From Terrimesophilobacter sp036565765 (GTDB lineage Bacteria > Actinomycetota > Actinomycetes > Actinomycetales > Microbacteriaceae): a stretch of DNA of 14,054 nt. A model generated the notes under the pieces. That model was given only the letters and a program-made list of their open reading frames with translations. It was not told the origin of the DNA and ran no database searches. Positions 1 through 6,479 of the stretch are shown here, piece after piece. Location: assembly GCF_036565765.1 (NCBI RefSeq), contig NZ_DATCXP010000251.1; one strand, written 5' to 3'. The first letter of the stretch is position 1; every line of letters begins with the position of its first letter. The translations under genes and the position numbers were made by a program.

Positions 1-408
1 ACGCTCGTGTGGCCGGAGCAGAAGGAGCGCCGCGACCGCGTCCGTGCCGCGGCAGCGATCGTCCGCGCCGAACCGCCACTGCTCGTGCGCGGGAACGCGG
101 TCGACGAGCTCGCCCTGCTCGCGCAGCAGGTGCCCGGGCACGCGACCACGGTCGTCATCACGAGCGGCGTGCTCGTCTACATCCCCTTTCTCGAGCGCAT
201 GCGCCTGGTCGAGGCGATCAGGGATCTCGGTGTGGCGTGGGTCTCGCTGGAGGGGGTTGGGGTGCTTCCCGAAGTCGATGTGAAGCTCGACGATCCGCGG
301 GTCGGCAGATTCGTCCTTGCCGTGAACGGTGAGCCGCTCGCCTACGTCGGCCCGCACGGGCAGCACGTCGAGTGGCTCGATCGCCAGGATCAGCCGACGG
401 GAGCGTAG
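1..408 (+). CDS. DUF2332 family protein, C-terminal part
   Basis: The reading frame is open from the first base of the window and ends at a TAG at 406-408, so the start lies outside. About 135 residues are present. The opening WPEQ-x-RR-x-R pattern, followed by a Rossmann-like stretch (TTVVITSGVLVYI) and a final part containing DG/NGEPLAYVGPHG-type residues, fits the C-terminal third of DUF2332 proteins, which are usually near 330-350 residues. These are actinobacterial proteins of unknown function; some resemble methyltransferase-fold proteins, but no catalytic claim can be made here. The 3' end overlaps the convergent hmuT by 19 bases (390-408), so the two genes share their last codons on opposite strands. 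The GTG at position 7 is in frame but is probably an internal valine, because the homologous region continues upstream of it. Confidence 0.72.
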   Translation, partial: TLVWPEQKERRDRVRAAAAIVRAEPPLLVRGNAVDELALLAQQVPGHATTVVITSGVLVYIPFLERMRLVEAIRDLGVAWVSLEGVGVLPEVDVKLDDPRVGRFVLAVNGEPLAYVGPHGQHVEWLDRQDQPTGA

Positions 409-1505
409 ATCGCGCGGGCGAGAGCATCGAGCACCCCGGCCGTGCGCGGCCCGAAGCTGAGAACCTCGCCATCGGCCATGCTGACGAAGCGCCGGTTCTG
501 GCCGGCCCGGGTGAGCGCGACGGCGGGTTTCGCGTCGAGCAGCCCGTCGACACCCCCGGCGCTGGAGAGACCATCCGTCATGACGAGGATGAGGTCGGGA
601 TCGGCCGCGATCATCGCCTCGTCGGTCATCGGACGCATCCCCTTCCATCCGATCCCGCTCGCAACATCGATCCCGCCCAGCGCGGTGATCAATTGGTCCG
701 CGCCGGACTCCGCGCCGAACAGGTAGTAGATTCCGGATGCGCCGCGCAGGTAGAGGAACAGCATCCTGACCCGGTCCTCCGTCGCTTTCGGGGCGATCGC
801 GGCGATCTCGGCGATCTTCTCCTTCACCGCGGCATCGAGGCGCGTGGCGAGCAGCTCCCCGGTTTCGGGAGCGCCGAGCGCCGCGGCCACATCCCTCGCG
901 AGCGCAGCGACCCCCGCGATGCCGGGGTCCTGACGGACGAAGACGACCGGAATCCCCGCATCGCGCAACTGGAGCATCACGTCGATCGGGCCGATCGTTC
1001 CGTCGGTGATGATCACGCTCGGCCGCAGTTGGAGCACCGCTTCCGCGTTGACGGTGTGGCCACCGCGCGTCACGAGCGGAAGGTCGGCGGCCGGCGGGAA
1101 GGTCGTCGAGGCATCCCGGCCGACGAGGTGATCGCCGAAGCCGAGCCCGGTGATCGTCGCCGCGATCGAACCGGCGATGTCGAGACCGAGGATGCGGTCG
1201 GTGGAAGCGACGGTGACGGGCCTGTCACCGGCCAGATCCCTGGATGTCGTGGTCGCCGGAAGCGTCTGGGCAGGATGCGCGGTGATCGGCTCGATCGCCG
1301 CAGAACGCAGGAGAGCGGTCGACTCTCCCTTGTGGCTGCGTGGATCCGCGAGCAGGTCGAGCTGCGCGAGCGGCAGTTCCGGCCCGACCGCCGGTGCCGG
1401 GCCCGTCGGGGACGGTGCCGTGCCCGGATAGGCCGCACAGCCTCCCAGCAGGAGCACGCTCAGGAGAACGCCGATTAGTGCGCTGTGCGGAGAGCGGCGT
1501 GTCAT
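390..1505 (-). CDS. hmuT: Heme-binding lipoprotein, ABC transporter substrate-binding protein (HmuT-like)
   Basis: This 371-residue protein starts at ATG 1503-1505, with an AGGAG Shine-Dalgarno nine bases upstream. Residues 1-23 form a lipoprotein signal (RR near the start, hydrophobic core, lipobox ending LLGGC), with Cys23 as the lipidated residue. A Pro/Thr linker follows, then a TroA-like two-lobe binding domain from about residue 97 to 368. The patterns VGRDASTTFP, GGHTVNAEAVLQL, FLYLRG, GIYYLFG and VLSFGPRTAGVLDALA are those of actinobacterial HmuT, which takes heme at the cell surface and passes it to the HmuUV importer. His150 and Tyr252, with Arg254 beside it, match by position the His/Tyr/Arg heme site I recall from Corynebacterium diphtheriae HmuT. 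No hmuU or hmuV follows; the next gene is the convergent DUF2332 gene, so the permease and ATPase must be elsewhere. An iron box covers the promoter, so repression by iron is likely. Confidence 0.9.
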   Translation of the reverse strand: MTRRSPHSALIGVLLSVLLLGGCAAYPGTAPSPTGPAPAVGPELPLAQLDLLADPRSHKGESTALLRSAAIEPITAHPAQTLPATTTSRDLAGDRPVTVASTDRILGLDIAGSIAATITGLGFGDHLVGRDASTTFPPAADLPLVTRGGHTVNAEAVLQLRPSVIITDGTIGPIDVMLQLRDAGIPVVFVRQDPGIAGVAALARDVAAALGAPETGELLATRLDAAVKEKIAEIAAIAPKATEDRVRMLFLYLRGASGIYYLFGAESGADQLITALGGIDVASGIGWKGMRPMTDEAMIAADPDLILVMTDGLSSAGGVDGLLDAKPAVALTRAGQNRRFVSMADGEVLSFGPRTAGVLDALARAIYAPVG

Positions 1506-1529
1506 CGGGAGCTGCTCCTGAATCCGTTG

Positions 1530-1548
1530 GTTAGGTTATCCTAACTCA
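1530..1548 (-). promoter_or_regulatory. DtxR/IdeR-type iron box over the hmuT promoter
   Basis: The stretch holds a perfect inverted repeat, GTTAGG-TTAT-CCTAAC, at 1530-1545. Read from 1531 as a 19-mer it agrees with the DtxR/IdeR consensus (TTAGGTTAGCCTAACCTAA) at 15 of 19 positions. On the minus strand it contains TAGGAT (1543-1538), a good -10 hexamer that would place the hmuT transcript start near 1531, about 26 bases before the ATG and ahead of the AGGAG site at 1515-1519. Repressor bound with Fe2+ would therefore sit directly on the -10 region. The -35 is unclear. Confidence 0.85.
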
Positions 1549-1659
1549 CCGCCCTGTTCGTCAGCCCAATGCGGCGAAGGGCGGTCTGCCTGGCGGGAGC
1601 TCCCAGTCGGCGGCCATAGGATATCGCTGGCAGCGGCGTACGAGCGCAGGGAGATAAGG

Positions 1660-2007
1660 GTGGGACCAAAGGGTGAGCAGTCGCCTGCGAAAGCGCCCGC
1701 TGACCTCGCCTCGCCGAGTCTCTCCGATCGCGATATGCGCATCCTCGCGTTCGAGCATGAATGGTGGCGACATGCGGGTGCGAAGGATGAGGCCATTCGC
1801 GCGGAGTTCGGGCTCAACTCTGCCCGCTACTATCAGCTGCTGAACGCCGTGATCGACTCCCCAGCGGCGGTCGTGCACGACCCCATGCTCGTGAGGCGCC
1901 TGCAGCGCGTGCGGGATGCCAGGACCGGGGCGAGGACCATGCGGAGGATGAGCACGGATCCTCACACCACACCGACCGACCGAGAGACCGATGGCGACCT
2001 ATCCTGA
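1660..2007 (+). CDS. DUF3263 domain protein (small helical, HTH-like)
   Basis: A 115-residue protein starting at GTG 1660 with an AGGGAG Shine-Dalgarno at 1648-1653, six bases before the start. Residues about 20-88 (LSDRDMRILAFEHEWWRHAGAKDEAIRAEFG then a YYQLLN segment) are the DUF3263 domain, a short actinobacterial family that looks like a helix-turn-helix: the acidic-aromatic first helix is followed by a 'KDEAIRAEFGLNSARYYQLLN' turn-recognition pattern resembling a sigma-4 fold. Function is unknown; DNA binding is inferred only from that pattern. The charged tail (residues 90-115) is probably disordered. The gene overlaps the following LytR_C gene by 17 bases, and this pair is widely conserved in Microbacteriaceae and other actinobacteria. 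A TAGGAT -10 hexamer at 1617-1622 could drive it, with a leader of about 30 bases. Confidence 0.85.
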   Translation: MGPKGEQSPAKAPADLASPSLSDRDMRILAFEHEWWRHAGAKDEAIRAEFGLNSARYYQLLNAVIDSPAAVVHDPMLVRRLQRVRDARTGARTMRRMSTDPHTTPTDRETDGDLS

Positions 2008-2551
2008 AGACCGCTTTGACGAGCTACCGCCGGACCTGCTGCGCGTCGGCGCGCACCGCGCCCCGGTGAGGAAGGGTCGCGGCTGGATCGGATTCGGATG
2101 GGCGGTGCTCGCGACGGTACTGCTGACGGTCGTCGGGCTGGTCGGGCTCGCCGCACTCGACAGCAAGATCAACTTCGATCTGCCGTTCTTCCAGGGCCAG
2201 GAGACCCCGACGCCGAGCCCGACCCCGACTCCGACCGCTCAGCCGACGATCGATCCCGCGCTGCCGCTGAACATCCTGAACGGGACGCCGACGCCAGGGC
2301 TCGCGACGCAGGTCGGCAATACGCTGCTTGCGCAGGGTTGGAAGGGTGCGGCCGAGGGCATCGGAAGCCGCGCGAACGCCGCAACGACCGATGTCGAGAA
2401 GACCGTCGTCTACTACTCCGATCCCCAGTACGAGGGCGCTGCTCGCGGCATCGTGCTCGCCCTCAAGGCCGGTGAGATCCGCCTGTCGGCCGACTACCCC
2501 GGCTCGGTGATCACCGTCGTCATCGGGTTGGATTACAAGCCGGTCGGCTAG
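1991..2551 (+). CDS. LytR_C (LytR C-terminal) domain membrane protein
   Basis: This 186-residue protein has a cytoplasmic N-terminus with arginines and lysines at 24-30, one transmembrane helix at about 35-57, a Pro/Thr-rich linker at 72-86 and a LytR_C domain at about 92-182 (starts LNILNGTPTPGLA, ends VITVVIGLDY). Orientation by the positive-inside rule puts the LytR_C domain outside the membrane. The domain is found at the end of many LytR-CpsA-Psr ligases and also alone, as here; the catalytic LCP part is absent. A role in the cell envelope is inferred. The ATG at 1991 lies within the end of the DUF3263 gene, out of frame, so translation is probably coupled; a weak GAGAG at 1982-1986 is the only Shine-Dalgarno seen. 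A small stem after the stop may end the two-gene transcript. Confidence 0.85.
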   Translation: MATYPEDRFDELPPDLLRVGAHRAPVRKGRGWIGFGWAVLATVLLTVVGLVGLAALDSKINFDLPFFQGQETPTPSPTPTPTAQPTIDPALPLNILNGTPTPGLATQVGNTLLAQGWKGAAEGIGSRANAATTDVEKTVVYYSDPQYEGAARGIVLALKAGEIRLSADYPGSVITVVIGLDYKPVG

Positions 2552-2558
2552 CACCTCA

Positions 2559-2575
2559 TCCCGGATAGTCCGGGA
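2559..2575 (+). terminator. Small stem after the LytR_C gene, possible weak terminator
   Basis: TCCCGGA-TAG-TCCGGGA is a seven-base-pair perfect stem with a three-base loop, eight bases after the LytR_C stop. The following bases are moderately T-rich (ATGTCTCATTTGTATT) but there is no clean T run. It may end the DUF3263-LytR_C transcript before the cold-shock gene. Confidence 0.4.
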
Positions 2576-2742
2576 ATGTCTCATTTGTATTACACGGAGC
2601 CCGATTTCCTGCCGAAATTGTCGAGCCGAGGTCTCATTCCGGCATCCGCTCTCCCCAACGGCCCCCAATCTGGTTAGTATCTGGTCTTGATCCGGCTCTG
2701 GCACAATCGCGGGCGCCGCAGTCAACGCAGCAGGGAGTACAG

Positions 2743-2952
2743 ATGGCGAACGGAACCGTGAAGTGGTTCAACGCTGAGAAGGGCTACGGCTTCATCACCG
2801 TCGAGGGCGGCGGGCAGGACGTTTTCGTCCACTACTCCGCCATCGAAATGGGAGGCTACAAGGTCCTCGAGGAAGGCCAGCAGGTGGTCTTCGAGGTCGG
2901 AACCGGTAACAAGGGACCTCAGGCCGAATCGGTGCGCCTGGCGGGCGGCTGA
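2743..2952 (+). CDS. CspA-family cold-shock protein
   Basis: A 69-residue single cold-shock domain, which is the whole usual length of the family. The nucleic-acid-binding motifs are visible: RNP1 as KGYGFITV (residues 13-20) and RNP2 as VFVHY (27-31), after the family opening NGTVKWFNAEKG. It would bind single-stranded RNA or DNA in the cytoplasm and melt structured mRNA, or act as an antiterminator. The start is fixed by GGGAG at 2733-2737, five bases before the ATG. The 190 bases upstream hold the promoter and a leader. Candidate -10 elements are TAGTAT (2675-2680) and an extended TGG-CACAAT (to 2707), but neither has a good -35. The gene ends close to a strong hairpin and is probably monocistronic. 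Confidence 0.95.
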   Translation: MANGTVKWFNAEKGYGFITVEGGGQDVFVHYSAIEMGGYKVLEEGQQVVFEVGTGNKGPQAESVRLAGG

Positions 2953-2976
2953 CGTCGATTGTCGGGCTCGCCCTGT

Positions 2977-3010
2977 GCTAACGCCGTCCGGGAAACCCGG
3001 CGGCGTTAGT
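2977..3010 (+). terminator. Strong hairpin after the cold-shock gene
   Basis: CTAACGCCG-T-CCGGG-AAA-CCCGG-CGGCGTTAG forms a 14-base-pair stem with one bulged T (2987) and an AAA loop; a G-T wobble at 2977/3010 extends it. It begins 25 bases after the csp stop. The downstream side is TCTGTCCC, not a T run, so it is an imperfect intrinsic terminator, or a 3'-end stabiliser. Its right arm runs into the -10 hexamer of the next gene. Confidence 0.65.
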
Positions 3011-3012
3011 CT
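3007..3012 (+). promoter_or_regulatory. -10 hexamer of a probable leaderless DUF3048 transcript
   Basis: TAGTCT fits the actinobacterial TANNNT -10 pattern. It ends six bases before the GTG start at 3019, which is the geometry of leaderless transcripts whose first base is the start codon. No Shine-Dalgarno precedes the GTG, in line with this. There is no recognisable -35. Confidence 0.5.
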
Positions 3013-3018
3013 GTCCCG

Positions 3019-4086
3019 GTGCGGATCATAGGGGCGGACCGGAATCTCGGGGGAGTACGAGCAAGGCGGTGCGCTCTGGTGGCGGTTCTCACCGGTGCGC
3101 TCTCGGTATCCGGATGCGCGGTGGCGCCAGTACCGACCCCGACTCCGACCCCCGCCTATGTGTCGAGCTATGAGACACCGGCTCCTACCGAGCTCGCCCC
3201 GCTGCGCGGGACGACAATCCCTGCCGGCTCGCTCGCCCACGCCTCCATTGCGGCGAAGGTCGACAACCACTGGGATGCAAGGCCTCAGGTCGGCCTTGAG
3301 CGCACCGATCTGGTGTTCGAGGAGCTCGTCGAGGGAGGGATCACCCGCTACGTCGCGATCTGGCAGTCGGACATCCCGGAACTCCTCGGCCCGGTGCGGT
3401 CGATACGGCCGATGGATCCTGACATCGTCTCGCCGTTCGGCGGGATCATCTGCTACTCGGGCGGCCAGCAACGTTTCGTGGCGCTCATGCGTCAGACTCC
3501 GGTGTACAACGCGATCCACGGGCAGGCGGATACCGAGGCGACCTTCTTCCGCACAAAGGACAAGGCCGCACCGCACAATGTCCTCGTGAAGGCGCAGGCG
3601 GTGCTCGCCCAGCACAAGGAGATCGCGCCGCCGGCCCAGCAGTTCGCCTACTCCCTCGATATCGCGGGGTCGACGGCGGCGAAGGATGGCAAACCGACCT
3701 CGGTCGTGAACTACCGCTTCTCCAGCGGGTTCTACGGGACCTGGAGTTACGACCCCGCGAGGCAGCTGTTCCTGCGCGCGCAGCAGGGCAAGAAGGACCT
3801 CGACAGCGGTGGGGCGCAGCTGAGCGCGACCAACGTCGTCGTGCTGCGTGTCGGGGTCGTCAACGACGGCGGCGTGCCGAAGACCCAGTTGTCCGGCAGC
3901 GGCGAGGCCTGGGTTTCCACCGGGGGAGCGACGGTGCACGGCACCTGGTCCAAGGCGAACGCGAGGTCGCCCATCCGGCTGGTGGACGACAACGGAGTCA
4001 CGATTCGTCTCGCCGCCGGCAACAGCTGGATCGAGCTCGTTCCACACGCGGGTGCGGTCAGCTTCACGGCGGCGCCCGCCCGGTAG
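3019..4086 (+). CDS. DUF3048 domain lipoprotein (YerB-like)
   Basis: This 355-residue protein starts at GTG 3019. Residues 1-33 are a lipoprotein signal peptide: basic RARR at 14-17, hydrophobic core, lipobox VSGC with Cys33. A Pro/Thr linker (38-46) leads into the DUF3048 N-terminal domain at about 65-205 (AAKVDNHWDARPQVGLERTDLVFEE is the family signature, then ITRYVAIWQSD, GPVRSIRP and the AAPHNVL segment). The C-terminal DUF3048 subdomain follows to about 350 (VNYRFSSGFYGTWSYD, WIELVP). Bacillus YerB is the namesake; its biochemical role is unknown. The protein would be anchored on the outer face of the membrane. There is no other ATG, GTG or TTG start upstream of the signal core, so the leaderless GTG is the best choice. 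It lies between the csp hairpin and the groEL promoter, apparently as a single gene. Confidence 0.88.
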   Translation: MRIIGADRNLGGVRARRCALVAVLTGALSVSGCAVAPVPTPTPTPAYVSSYETPAPTELAPLRGTTIPAGSLAHASIAAKVDNHWDARPQVGLERTDLVFEELVEGGITRYVAIWQSDIPELLGPVRSIRPMDPDIVSPFGGIICYSGGQQRFVALMRQTPVYNAIHGQADTEATFFRTKDKAAPHNVLVKAQAVLAQHKEIAPPAQQFAYSLDIAGSTAAKDGKPTSVVNYRFSSGFYGTWSYDPARQLFLRAQQGKKDLDSGGAQLSATNVVVLRVGVVNDGGVPKTQLSGSGEAWVSTGGATVHGTWSKANARSPIRLVDDNGVTIRLAAGNSWIELVPHAGAVSFTAAPAR

Positions 4087-4093
4087 CCGCTCG

Positions 4094-4120
4094 CTTGCAC
4101 TCTCTGCCATAGAGTGCCAG
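4094..4120. promoter_or_regulatory. Upstream CIRCE-like operator (HrcA site 1)
   Basis: CTTGCACTC-N9-GAGTGCCAG: each half matches the CIRCE consensus (TTAGCACTC-N9-GAGTGCTAA) at seven of nine positions and the nine-base spacer is exact. It overlaps both the -35 and most of the spacer of the groEL promoter. Confidence 0.72.
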
Positions 4121-4123
4121 AAT
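4095..4123 (+). promoter_or_regulatory. groEL housekeeping promoter
   Basis: The -35 is TTGCAC (4095-4100) and the -10 is CAGAAT (4118-4123), with a 17-base spacer. The promoter is enclosed by the upstream CIRCE-like site and followed directly by the second CIRCE. The leader would be about 68 bases and carries a GGGAGGG site at 4178-4184. Confidence 0.6.
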
Positions 4124-4126
4124 CGT

Positions 4127-4153
4127 TTAGCACTCTCTTAGTGGGAGTGCCAA
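4127..4153. promoter_or_regulatory. Downstream CIRCE operator (HrcA site 2)
   Basis: TTAGCACTC-N9-GAGTGCCAA: 17 of 18 arm positions agree with consensus, and the spacer is exactly nine bases. It covers the predicted groEL transcript start (about 4130), so HrcA would block initiation and the element would also be the first hairpin in the mRNA. A lone third half-site (GTTGCACTC, 4158-4166) follows without a partner. Confidence 0.95.
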
Positions 4154-4197
4154 AGGTGTTGCACTCTTACGACGTCCGGGAGGGACGAGAAACACAC

Positions 4198-5822
<1,625 letters not shown>

Positions 5823-5826
<4 letters not shown>

Positions 5827-5860
5827 TCGACGCGGACGCGAAAGCGTCCGCATCGATCAA
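5823..5860 (+). terminator. Hairpin overlapping the groEL stop codon
   Basis: Two eight-base-pair stems separated by a single C-A mismatch (5831/5852) close on a GAAA tetraloop (5840-5843). The TGA stop (5824-5826) is inside the left arm. There is no T run after it, so it may stabilise the 3' end or assist termination at the downstream site. Confidence 0.6.
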
Positions 5861-5902
5861 GGTTGAGTAGCCCGGCCCTGCCGGCCGGGCGTATCGAAAC
5901 CC
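5861..5902. repeat. Dispersed intergenic palindromic repeat typical of Microbacteriaceae
   Basis: The element runs from GGTTGAGTAG to GTATCGAAACC. Its core, GCCCGGCC-CTGCC-GGCCGGGC (5870-5890), is a perfect eight-base-pair stem, and the outer GGTT/AACC ends also pair. I recall this border pair, with variable GC-rich cores, as a very common intergenic sequence in Microbacteriaceae genomes; this was not searched. It sits between the two groEL hairpins. Confidence 0.6.
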
Positions 5903-5920
5903 AGATCCGCAATAGGTAGC

Positions 5921-5951
5921 AGAGGGCGGCCCCGAAAGGGGCCGCCCTTTT
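5921..5951 (+). terminator. Canonical intrinsic terminator of groEL
   Basis: GGGCGGCCCC-GAAA-GGGGCCGCCC followed by TTTT: a perfect ten-base-pair stem, extended by A-T/G-T pairs to 13, with a GAAA tetraloop and a T tract. On the minus strand the stem lacks a T tract, so it mainly ends the groEL transcript but may also slow transcripts from the WXG100 side. Confidence 0.93.
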
Positions 5952-5990
5952 GCGTTCCGTGGCAGACGACCGGCGAGAGGTTTGGTGGCT

Positions 5991-6110
5991 CTAGCGAGGG
6001 AGTTTCGAGGTGTATCGAACGAATTCGGCCACTTCCGGATCCTCCCCCTCGCGCCGGTAGATCTCGGCATGGTGGGCCGCCTCGATCCTGCGCGCAGCAG
6101 CAGGGGTCAT
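5991..6110 (-). CDS. Small 39-residue protein coupled to WXG100 gene
   Basis: The ATG (6110-6108) overlaps the TGA of the WXG100 gene in an ATGA arrangement, the usual sign of translational coupling. The protein is MTPAAARRIEAAHHAEIYRR followed by an acidic EGEDPEVAEF segment and a basic VRYTSKLPR end. It is hydrophilic, has no transmembrane segment and looks mostly helical. I do not recognise a family. The amino-acid make-up is balanced and protein-like, unlike the Arg/Ser/Pro-rich shadow frames around it. It has no Shine-Dalgarno of its own. It could be an accessory to the WXG100 protein, or a fortuitous ORF. Confidence 0.5.
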   Translation of the reverse strand: MTPAAARRIEAAHHAEIYRREGEDPEVAEFVRYTSKLPR

Positions 6111-6397
6111 CGACGGAACATCTGCGCGTTCGCCTGCTCGATGTCCGCGTACTGCTGGGCAGCCCTGCCGAGAGCCTGGCCGATCCCGGCCAGGCTCTGC
6201 TCGACGCGCTGCTCGGTCGCGTTCCAGTCCGCGACCACAGACTGGAACGCGCTCGCCGCCGGCCCCGTCCACGAGCTCTGGAGGTTCGCGAGCTGGCTGT
6301 GCAGGCTGCTCGCCTCGGCCTGGATCCTCGACATCGTGCTGTGGATGGCTCCGTGCGCTCCGAGGACCGCCTCGCTGTCCACCTGGTACCTGGTCAT
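6107..6397 (-). CDS. WXG100 family (ESAT-6-like) protein
   Basis: A 96-residue protein, the standard length for the family. The sequence is two long helices joined by a WTG turn (Trp43-Thr44-Gly45), the WXG motif, and it carries a C-terminal YADIE segment (Tyr83 to Glu87) that fits the YxxxD/E type VII export signal. It would form a helical hairpin dimer and be exported by, or act with, an EccC-type ATPase. The start is ATG 6397, because GGGAG lies five bases upstream (6403-6407); the GTG codons at 6403 and 6412 are in frame but poorly placed. It is alone: no EsxB-like partner, EccC or other Ecc gene is next to it. It lies 82 bases after the histidine kinase stop; a TAGCGT -10-like hexamer in that gap may give it its own promoter. 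Confidence 0.88.
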   Translation of the reverse strand: MTRYQVDSEAVLGAHGAIHSTMSRIQAEASSLHSQLANLQSSWTGPAASAFQSVVADWNATEQRVEQSLAGIGQALGRAAQQYADIEQANAQMFRR

Positions 6398-6479
6398 GGT
6401 CACTCCCGTCACTGTGTGGGGTCGGTCCCCGATCGATACACGCTAGCCGGGGCAGTCCCGGCGACCGCAGGCAGGGCGG

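Noticed and set aside
372..1478. 368-codon plus-strand frame over hmuT
   Set aside because: Charged Arg/Asp/Gly-rich shadow sequence; hmuT on the other strand has a signal peptide, family motifs and promoter.
2208..2245. GACCCCGAC-type repeats in the LytR_C gene, also seen near 3130 in the lipoprotein gene
   Set aside because: They encode Pro/Thr linkers of surface proteins; similarity comes from codon use and amino-acid composition, not from a mobile repeat.
2722..4110. 462-codon antisense frame over csp and the DUF3048 gene
   Set aside because: Composition is Arg/Asp/Gly-rich, and it runs across the intergenic hairpin and two well-supported genes.
4114..4197. Upstream extension of groEL to position 4114
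   Set aside because: It would translate the CIRCE operator and the leader; the family N-terminus MAKIIAF begins at 4198.
6111..6272. Upstream extension of the 39-residue ORF
   Set aside because: It lies within the WXG100 gene in another frame and is Arg/Gly-rich; the ATGA-coupled start is more likely.
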